This document shows, in pieces, positions 55,829-64,000 of a stretch of 64,000 bases of DNA. Under the pieces are notes generated by a model, which saw only the letters and a list, made by a program, of their open reading frames with translations, ran no database searches and had not been told where the DNA came from. A program made the translations under genes and the position numbers. Source of the DNA: Athripsodes cinereus (lineage: Eukaryota; Arthropoda; Insecta; Trichoptera; Leptoceridae); NCBI GenBank assembly GCA_947579605.1, contig OX388327.1, positions 9,163,122 through 9,227,121 on the forward strand, read 5' to 3'. The first letter of the stretch is position 1, and each line of letters starts with the position of its first letter.

Positions 55829-57878
55829 TATATTTTTGAGAACGAGAAATACAAAATAAAAAAACGCTTTTTTTCACTACTATTCCTTACTATTTCTTGT
55901 AATAATATACAAATAATTCAATGTTGTCCTTTATTGCCTACACGAAAAAATATGGAAGTCACCCTGTCTTAATAGTTTGGTAAAAAATCTGAAAATTATG
56001 ACTGTTCCAGGAGTCACGGTTCCTTTATCACGTAGTCCTGTAATTCTCGGAACTCAAGTATAGACCGATTCTTCATTCCCTAGTTCCAAATGGAAAGTTA
56101 AAGGCAAAAGAAAAAGAACAATTATTATTTCAAACATCTGTGCTCTATACTACAGTACAAATAGTCTGACCTTGTGTTACAAACTCAATTTGTTCCATGA
56201 CTTGGTTCCTGCTTTAAAAGTTTATCATAATATGATTATTTACCATATTATGTTATGGGTCACGTCAATTCCATTTACATACATTTTTCGATTTTAATCA
56301 TTAATTATTGAACTTTCAGGTTTTTTTTTGTACTTGTTTGATTGATGTAAATTCTTTTTATCTCTGATCTTGATGTGTGATTTTATAATCCTTGACTTGT
56401 GTACATGTGATTTAGTATTGTATATACTTTTGTACTCTGTCATATATTTCAACATGTAAAAGGCTCACACAGTATGCAACTGTAAAATAAAAATAAATTA
56501 AAATATAATGCCATTTTCAATAGTAGTTACTGCTAATACAAAATCAAAGTATATCCCAATAAAGAAGTAACCAGTAAATGTAGTGCACGTAAAAACACAA
56601 TATTTCATTTTCAATATTATACCTTCTATACTGGGGACTACAATCCCAGTATACTGGAATTCTGCATCATTTTTCAATTTCTTCGAGGATCCTGCTCTCA
56701 TTGCAATTGATATGAATTAAGCTGTCAAATTCACTGCAACACCAAGTGCTGGGATGGAAATATTTTTTTCAGTGTTTGGTTGTTTAGCAAGCAGTATACA
56801 AAGAAGAAGATGGTATTCAAAAGTGTGCCCACCTTGGAAAAACCTGAATTAAAATGCTGGGTGAAGTTGAGCTCCATACGTATTTATTTCACATCGAGTA
56901 TAAAGAGTAATCCTTAAACAAATATTATTCACAGCACACATAAACATTTTTAGTTTCATTTGTTATTTGTCTGTTTAATTAGTTTGATTTTAGTAGTACT
57001 ATATTTTCAGTGAGCGGCGAAAAGGCTCTGCTGTTATTTAATATAAATAAGTAGTGAAATCTTATAACTACATAACCAAAAAGTTTCCTTTCAGCCTTAA
57101 CACCTCGTCTTTACACTTTCAGATGCAAATGTTCGACTAAATAAAATGAGCCATCCCAAGCTGTTTGCTAAACATTGCAATTTAAATTATTATATAATTA
57201 AAAACAATGTACTCAATTCAATTAAGTAAACAGAAATAATAAACTCAGTAAACAAATCTTTCAGTTTGACAGCTGCGTGACAGACAGGTCACGTGACAGC
57301 CTTTGGTACGATTTCATTGGTTGGTACGGCGCAACGTACCGTCCAATCAGATAGCTCAGGTGAAAAAACACTTCTGTTTCTAAAGTAGCATTCACATTTG
57401 CTTCACTTTGGATGATCATCCAGAGTGTCAGGGTCAAACCTGTTCATCGAAAGTGAACACGTCTGTTCACATTTGTTCATCCTATGCTTTCACTGCCATG
57501 TCTACTTTCTCACTCATATTGTATGCAGTTTGACGTATTTTCGTATAAAAATAATTAAACAAATTCAAAAATGAAAAATAACACTTAAAATAAATTAATA
57601 TAGCTCTCGACTGCATAATAATTTTGTACATGATTCTGACATTCAATACAAATTCATAGAGAATAAAACAAATAATAAGATGAAACTTCTTTATGGTCGT
57701 TTCAGTGAAAGGACCTTTCATCAAAATTATGACGAGTGGTAATCTCTTTCCTCCGTCATCGCTAGTGATCACTATTGATGAAACGCCTGTTCACACTTGT
57801 TCATCTTGGAGGATCATCCGGAGTGATCACTGAAAGTGAACGTATGTGAACGACCCTTAAGGTCTAGTATATCGATAT
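55829..57878 (-). repeat. Right long inverted repeat
   Basis: This is the inverse of 47360-48923. It includes the inward ORF (56701-56498) and, at 57384-57857, a MITE absent from the left arm. A 10 bp extra segment lies at about 55881-55890. Confidence 0.85.
57381..57860. mobile_element. TIR MITE with TAA/TTA target duplication
   Basis: The element 57384-57857 is flanked by TAA on both sides; the undamaged left arm gives the empty site. The ends AGTAGCATTCACATTTGCTT and inverted AGGGTCGTTCACATACGTTC are imperfect TIRs. The TAA/TTA target and these ends fit a PIF/Harbinger-derived MITE. A 96-residue frame at 57482-57772 has no recognisable domain. Confidence 0.75.
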
Positions 57879-57951
57879 ATCACATCACACTATTATCGAG
57901 TGATTTCTGACGACGACCCGCTACTTCGTTCCGAACGACGTGAATTATCAC

Positions 57952-58130
57952 CAGAGATGTGACGTATTTCAAATAAAAGTATTTAAAATACAAATACAAA
58001 ATACGTATTTGTATTTTGTATTTCAAATACCTTTTTGTAAAAAGTATTTTGTATTTTATTTGAAATACTTTTTTTGAGTATTTTGTATTTTACACAAAAT
58101 ACTTTTGCAAAATACCTTTTTATTGTTTGA
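57952..58130. repeat. Truncated hAT-like MITE end
   Basis: CAGAGATGTGACGTATTTCA starts a block of alternating GTATTT/AAATAC motifs typical of hAT-derived MITEs. I found no matching right end. Confidence 0.45.
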
Positions 58131-58439
58131 AACAAAATAGGGTAATTTCAGTTTTTTTTTTATTACTTAAATATATAGATAAAGGCATAAGAAAAACATC
58201 TGTGCAATTATTATTTTTTTATGTTGCCTGGTTATCATTTTATAGGACTTCAAAGTTCCGGATTTTGAAATCCCGCCGAAACGTCAATTTGTGGACCCGC
58301 GTGTTGTGACGTCACACGATCTATCCGTTTTGTCTTTGTATGACTTTAGTATTGGTAAATCCAGTTCTTTCTCAGGAATCGGTACTTGAGACATCGTTCT
58401 TCAAAACAATTCGTTCTTAACATTCGTTCTCGTTCGTGG

Positions 58440-58830
58440 AATTTGTCACGCGATTTTAAACCTTAGTCTCTTTGAAAATAGAGTATTCTAATGGTATTTT
58501 TACCAAAACAACTTCACAAAGATTTAAATCTTTGAATCATGTTTGTTACATTTGACACGCGATATAAAACCTTAATTCCTTTGAAAATAGAATACTCCAA
58601 TGGCGTTTTTTCCAAAATAATAACACGTAGATTTAAATCCAAGAATCTCGTTCTCAACGTTTGACACGCAATATCTTTGAAAATAGAGTATCTTAAGGTT
58701 TTTTTTCCAAAAAAAAAACACACACGAAGATTTAAATCTCGTTCGTGTTTATTTGCCACGCGATGTTAAACCTTAGTTTCTTTGAAAATATAGTACTTTA
58801 ATGTAATTTTTCCCAAAAGACCGAACAGAT
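58440..58830. repeat. Tandem repeat, about four units of 70-130 bp
   Basis: Units are marked by ACGCGATnTnAAACCTTA, TCTTTGAAAATAGAGTA and AGATTTAAATC. They differ by internal deletions. They lie about 300-600 bp upstream of the SWIM/YqaJ gene. Confidence 0.75.
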
Positions 58831-59102
58831 TTGGCATTGAGGATTTAGTTCTTCGAGTTAAGTTGAAGAACGAATACATAAGAACGAATAGTCAGATTCT
58901 GAACAATACTATATGACTTGCATGACAAATTTGTACGTCATAGTTAGCGTGAGGCCGTGAGGTCTGTTTTCCTGTTTGTTTATAAAGTAAAAGTTATCTT
59001 GTGCTTCGAAATATTTTTGAAAAATACACTGTGTTTATCATATAAATTATAAATGGTTTTGTTAAGGCTCAATCAGATAATTTGCCAAAGGTGGACAGTA
59101 TC

Positions 59103-62100
59103 ATGACGTGCGCGTTCTTTGCAGAAAACATTGACTTCATAAGTTCGGAAATACGTGGAGTTAAAGCCTCAAGGTAAGAAATATTACGTTCATTTCGTAA
59201 ATTGAAACTATTATTAGTTATTTGTTTACCGCAAATGGGTTCATATTTTTGTTTTTATCGATAATTTGTGAAATTCTTCACAACCTGCTGTCACCTCTAC
59301 CAATCGACGAAATGATATAATACATATTACTAACGTGATAATTGTATTATTAATGATGAATCTACATTTACATACTCTGCATTTGACGATACAATAAATA
59401 ATAAGTATAATAAGTTTCGAATTTGGTACTTTACAGCGATTTTTTGACTACGTCATTGGCCGGGGGAAGTCAGGTTGACAGCATATACACTGATTTCTCC
59501 AAGGCCTTTGACACGGTTAGTCACCCTGTGCTAGTTTATAAACTTGAAAGGTTGGGAATCTGTGGTAATCTTCTTCGTTGGGTCGAGAGTTACCTATCGG
59601 GAAGAACTCTTGCTGTAAGGGTGGGAGGTGTCGTATCTCGTGTTTTCGTTTCTATCAGCGGTGTCCCACAAGGGTCCCACCTTGGACCAATTCTTTTTAA
59701 CATTTTTATTAACGATATTGTGAATGATCTGAATGGTGTCGAGGTTCTTCTATATGCTGATGATCTCAAAATGTATAGGGTCATAAAAAACATTGATGAC
59801 TGCAAGGTACTACAAAATAACATAGACTTAATATCTGCTTGGTGTCATAAAAATGGTTTGATGTTGAACACTAACAAGTGCAATGTCATAAGATTTGCTA
59901 AAACTAGAAGTAGAGTCTTGTTTAATTACACCCTGGATGGAGTCGCTCTTGAGGCCGTTAGTGAGGTGCGTGATTTGGGTGTATTATTTGATGACGGTTT
60001 ATCCTTCACCGGGCATATATCAAGTGTCGCGGACAGAGCTTTTCGGATGTTGGGCTTCATTATACACATTTCCAGAGACTTCAAAAACACATATACCCTT
60101 AAGATTCTCTTCCAAGCCTATGTTAGAAGTCAGTTGGAATATGCATCATCAGTGTGGTCCCCTTATTATGATGTGCATATACATACTATAGAGAGGGTTC
60201 AACGCAAATTCATGCGTTATATTAACTTTCGGTTGGGCATCCCATATGTTGACTTCTGTTATGAACATCTTTTGCTGGAGCTTCGAATGTCTAAATTGTT
60301 TGACAGGCGTGTCCTGTTGGACATGATTCTTTTATACAAAATTGTAAATTCATGTTTTGATTGCCCGGAGCTCCTTTCATTGCTCAATTTTCATGTCCCT
60401 GATCGTCCTACTAGACAGAAAATTTTATTTAAAGAATCAAATACTCGAACCAATTACCAGAGACATTCCGTCATTAATCGTCTGCACATGCTTGGAAATA
60501 GATTTATCGATGTATTGGATTTGGATTTGTTTTCTGAAGGTGATTATGTAATGAAAGATAAAATAATCAAATATTTTAATCAGACTTATTTTGAAATTGT
60601 AAATAGTCAATAAATGTATATTGTCCTGATCATTCTATGCTTCGTTTGTTTATTTAGTGTCGGTTTTATTTTTGCGTAAATTTTATTATATATGCGCTGT
60701 TTGATTTTGTTTTACAAGTGTTGTTTTTGATTCATAAACTTTTTTGGATAAAACTAAATTAAATAAATTAGATGTGATTAATTAATTTGAATAAGTAATA
60801 TTTGAACATGTGTCAGGAATCATTTTATTGTGTTGGATATAAACTTTTGGTTTTCTATTGTTGTGTATACTTGTATGGATTTGGAACACTATATTTTTGA
60901 TCGAGTATGTATTGTAATTGTGGTCATTTTATTGTTTTTATGTTTGTGTATGTATTTTTGTTTTGGTTTTTAATTCATTGATATTGTCAACTATAATAAT
61001 TATGTAATAAAAGGCATATTGCCGTATATTCATGAATAAATAAATAAATAAATAATCAGGCTTATTTTAATCTTTATTAACTTACCCAAAGTGTAATTCT
61101 TCAAACATAACCTCTATTCTAACAAACTTTTAGTGTATATACTTATCATGCATGATTTTTCTAGGTCCTCGAGGGAAAGTTATGGAGATAATGCCATTGG
61201 ATATGTGCAAGTTAAACGAGATGGAGCTATTTGTACTGTCAAAGCCAGAATATCACCTGAACACAAAGTGCGGGCAAAGCCATATTCAGTCACTCTGGTC
61301 TGCGATGAAAAAGAAGGAATTGTTGAATCTTGCGTATGTGAAAACTGTCCAGCATCTCAAGGTTAGTATTACAATATTAACTTATTTTTATTATTTCCAT
61401 TTAATGTCCTCCACTCGTTATCGAGAGATCAATACAATATTAACTTGGTGTGCATACATACAAGTGTATTGTGCTGTGTGGTATTTTTTTTTTACTAGTG
61501 TTTTTATTAATTTATTCTAATGATACACATTGTATTTTGTTACGTTTGTTTACAGGAGGCTGCAAGCATGCAGTAGCTTTTTTATCATGGGTGAATCGTC
61601 GCAGCGAGGAACCTCCAAAAACATCCATCCAATGCTATTGGAAACGTCCCAAAATGGCAGAGATTGGCTCCTCCGTCAAATTTATAAAATGCAGGGAACT
61701 AGGTGAAGGACCTCCTCCAGTTAGTGATAGATATAAAAGTAATGGAAGTTTTTTATCGGCTGTAGTCGCCGCAACGAAAGCTGCTGGGGTCAAGGACATA
61801 TTATTGATGGAATATTTCAGGGATGATGAGCCGATTGACTACCTGAGCATCCATACATTGATGGAATCGTTCATCAACAATAACATAGGCACAACAGCTG
61901 AAGAGTTTTTCACATATTGTATTAGCGCAATGAGCGTGGAAGCATGTGAAGAAGCTTCCGACCTGACATTGGAACAGTGTGATTCCAATTTGTGACACGA
62001 GTTGCGGTATGGACGTATCACTGCGTCCAGAATCCACGAAGCCGCTCACTGCCGCACTCTGGATGGGTCATTGGTGGAGAATTTGTTGGGAGCAACAATT

Positions 62101-62529
62101 TGTGAGACAGAAGCTGTACAACGTGGACGTACACTGGAAGAAAAGGTTTTCACTAAATTAAAAAGTCAAAACCCTCGACTTAAAAGATGTGGGCTTATAC
62201 TCTCTAACATTCATCCAATTTTCGGTGCTTCTCCTGATGGTATATGTGACGATTATGTCGTCGAAATAAAATGTCCAAGCACTGAAAAATGGATGGATAG
62301 GTATTTTGATGGAAATACGCCAAAAGCCAAGTTTTTGGCACAAATGCAACTTCAGATGCATTTCACAAAGAAAAAGAAAGCTCTGTTCTGCGTTGCAAAA
62401 CCAGATTTTGATTCGAGTTTTGAAACTCTGGAATGTTTTGTGGATTATGATGAGAAATATTGCTCAGAGTTGATGGAGAAAGCAGGTGAGTTTTGGAAGA
62501 AAACAATATTTTGTAAATTATTCCAATAA
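59103..62529 (+). pseudogene. SWIM zinc-finger / YqaJ-like nuclease gene with one in-frame stop
   Basis: Three exons join in phase: 59103-59173, 61165-61361, 61556-62529. Exon 1 starts MTCAFFAENIDFISSEIRGV, and the junction reads KASRSSRESYGDNAIGYV. A SWIM-type zinc finger follows (CVCENC ... GCKHAVAFLSW, spanning exons 2-3). The last half is a YqaJ-like PD-(D/E)XK nuclease: RYGRITASRIHEAAHC, FGASPDGICDDYVVEIKCPS with the Asp and Glu-x-Lys catalytic set, and QMQLQMHFTKKKKA. Such genes are multicopy in insects, perhaps derived from viral or transposon recombinases. A TGA at 61993-61995 breaks the frame between the two domains without a shift. The 2.0 kb intron 1 contains a LINE. It is either a recent pseudogene or read through. 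Confidence 0.75.
59423..61055 (+). mobile_element. CR1/Jockey-like LINE in intron 1 of the YqaJ gene
   Basis: A 396-residue frame (59423-60613) begins near the middle of the reverse transcriptase: YTDFSKAFDTVSH (motif A), SGVPQGSHLGPILFNIFIND (motif B), LLYADDLKMY (motif C), HKNGLMLNTNKCNVIRF, then the C-terminal WSPYYDVHIHTIERVQRKFM domain. The frame is intact to its stop, so this is a young but 5'-truncated copy. About 440 bp of 3' UTR follow and end in an AATA tandem tail (61034-61055). Confidence 0.85.
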
Positions 62530-62799
62530 GTATTTTATATTTTGTTTAACCCATGTTTTCATATATAGGTATATTATATTAAATAGATTGTTATAGTGTT
62601 GAGAAGCTATATAAAAGTTAAACATTCTTAATTTATTAATTAATCTTTGTGATGCTATTGTAATTGATAATTTTATTTGAAAGTGGGGTTTTCAAAAATG
62701 GTTGACTAACCCTTTATACAAAATGCTGATGATATTGTAAATTGTTATATTGAATATGTTTATTTATTTAATACATTTATACAAATTGCATTTAAAATT
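62530..62799. other. Downstream of the YqaJ gene
   Basis: AT-rich, no pattern recognised. Confidence 0.4.
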
Positions 62800-62960
62800 G
62801 AGTTCGTCGGTAGCCTGGAGGTAGAGTCTCGGCCTTATGAACATGAGGTCCGGGGTTCGATCCCAGGTGCCGGCAAACTCCCCTTTCACGACACAAGCTT
62901 TTAGCTTACTGTGAAAGGTGTATAAGGTTGTATTTGGGTTTATAACAAAACCCAGATATA

Positions 62961-63013
<53 letters not shown>
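62800..63013 (+). repeat. tRNA-derived SINE with 43 bp poly(A) tail
   Basis: The head has an A-box region (GTAGCCTGGAGGTAGAG) and a perfect B box (GGTTCGATCCC) at tRNA spacing. A body with CACGACACAAGCTTTTAGCT follows, and the copy ends in 43 A residues (62971-63013), indicating recent retroposition. The truncated relative is at 36327-36424. No target duplication is evident. Confidence 0.85.
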
Positions 63014-63017
<4 letters not shown>

Positions 63018-63169
63018 GGTCTTTTTTGAAATTTTTAACGAGTAAATTTGTAACAGCCATGTGTTCGTTAAAATCCCAGAAGACATTTTACATCTTATTC
63101 AGCAATGAAACTCGCCACCCATTCTGAATGTCTGAATTGTTATAGAAGCAAAGAAAATGTTGTGTGTTT

Positions 63170-63245
63170 ATTTTATGTGCACACTACATTTGCCGGTTAC
63201 CCCTTGATTGGGATACTCCGTGATGGTATATTAGATTTAAAGGAA
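63170..63245 (-). repeat. Decayed LINE-tail repeat
   Basis: Inverse copy of the family at 45776-46060: GCCGGTTACCCCTTGATTGG, then ATACTCCGTGATGGTATATT. It runs in the same orientation as a similar decayed piece in the inverted-repeat arm (48170-48245). Confidence 0.45.
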
Positions 63246-63710
63246 CATTAGCAATCGAACATCCACAATCTAATATGAGAATAGTAGTTAGAATAAATTA
63301 AATGTATGTAAATGTCCATAGCAACAATGTACAAACTTTATAATTACAAAATAAATGAATAAAAAAGTAAATAAAAATGGATATACATTTGTACCACTCC
63401 AATAATTTTTTTACATATCTTTCTTCATTGCAAGATAAATATTATGAGTATGTTACACGAATAGTATAATTTATTTATTTCAATTTTTTTACAGGATACA
63501 TACAGTTGATACAAAAAATACAATAGTCTATAACATATTTAGCAATAAGCAAACCAGTGAAGATCCCTATAATACCCTTATGTGCTCTACAAAACATACA
63601 TAACCAAACACAACAGATAAATCAAAAAACAACAATTACAATAGAATAGAGTAAATTATGTAAAGAAAATTAATAGAATAATGCTCACAAAGCAATAGCA
63701 ATAGACCATT

Positions 63711-63980
63711 AAAGGTCACGTGGTCTTGTCTATGGATTTGCTTTTGCTTGGGGGGCAAACAGTCAGATTGCGCAAATCATCCTTGTAGGATGTTATGCCA
63801 TAAGAGAAAAAAAAGAAAGTCAGACGACAAAATAATAACAAAATCGACACTGACAGTTTTTTTGATTATTAGGTATTCTTTAGGCGTTCCACCTAATATT
63901 ACACCGTAATCGTCTGTTGTGTTGGGATGCCTGATGCCCCTCAATTATTTTTCTGTGACGTCATCCTTTAATGGTCTATA
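63711..63980. mobile_element. TIR element at the window end
   Basis: The ends ATAGACCATTAAAGG and the inverse CCTTTAATGGTCTAT bracket 270 bp. AGCA occurs on both sides and may be the target duplication. Inside, 63771-63815 matches the LINE 3' hairpin segment seen at 1165-1189 and 1613, so the element either contains or was invaded by that tail. Confidence 0.6.
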
Positions 63981-64000
63981 GCATAATATTAAATAAAAGG

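Larger units (their letters stand above)
47360..57878. mobile_element. 10.5 kb unit with 1.56 kb near-identical inverted repeats
   Basis: The left arm 47360-48923 and right arm 55829-57878 are inverted copies. They differ by a ~10 bp indel near 55881 and by a 474 bp MITE in the right arm. The outer ends run into ATATCGATAT on both sides. Because this is palindromic, the target duplication may be 4, 6, 8 or 10 bp; TATCGATA with ends TACTAGACC would give 8. The interior holds a DUF7869-like pseudogene, LINE and SINE pieces and two hammerhead loci, but no intact transposase. It is either a large DNA transposon or an inverted segmental duplication. Confidence 0.7.

Noticed and set aside
57482..57772. 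Protein-coding gene shared by two MITE copies (also 34249-34509)
   Set aside because: The similar peptides follow from DNA similarity of the MITEs. There is no domain, and the frame runs into AT-rich sequence.
62800..62875. Functional tRNA gene
   Set aside because: A and B boxes are present but the acceptor stem does not pair and a poly(A)-tailed body follows, as in a SINE. The same head recurs truncated at 36327.

Overview
This is an arthropod nuclear genome window, almost certainly an insect. It is AT-rich, its genes are split by GT-AG introns, and most of it is interspersed repeat. A moth or butterfly would fit the tRNA-derived SINEs and the many RTE-type LINE tails, but I cannot prove the order from sequence alone.

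Host backbone: positions 3981-28315 (+) hold one complete gene, the JmjC/CXXC/PHD/F-box/LRR histone demethylase Kdm2. It has 19 coding exons whose phases all join, giving 1093 residues with all Fe(II) ligands present. Its introns are loaded with mobile DNA. They carry a MITE with two CRE palindromes (7658-8078), an aged hAT-like MITE (11935-12386), RTE LINE tails (12971-13208 and 17480-18267, the latter broken by a hAT MITE) and an 8.7 kb Ty3/gypsy LTR retrotransposon (18830-27501). One LTR of that retrotransposon is split by a PIF/Harbinger transposon.

28316-43700 is repeat-rich: a hammerhead-ribozyme terminal repeat of Penelope type, tandem and foldback repeats, SINEs and RTE copies. It also holds a minus-strand C2H2 zinc-finger gene with 21 near-identical fingers (39036-41198), whose end is damaged and followed by an RTE insertion.

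43713-47303 looks like a P-type DNA transposon, with an 8 bp palindromic target duplication and a decayed THAP gene. It also contains an orphan exon resembling the C-terminal W2 domain of eIF4G, so it may have captured a host exon. Only 57 bases further on begins a 10.5 kb unit (47360-57878) bounded by nearly identical 1.56 kb inverted repeats. Each arm carries an inward-reading first-exon-like ORF and promoter-like motifs. The interior holds a DUF7869-like pseudogene, RTE copies and two more hammerhead loci.

59103-62529 (+) is a three-exon SWIM/YqaJ-nuclease gene with one in-frame stop. Its first intron is occupied by a CR1/Jockey-like LINE. The window ends in a tRNA-derived SINE with a 43 bp poly(A) tail and a TIR element.

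The least expected material is the set of hammerhead loci in inverted repeats, the giant inverted-repeat unit, and the possible capture of an eIF4G exon by a THAP element. No claim here was checked by database search. Homologies rest on recognised motifs.
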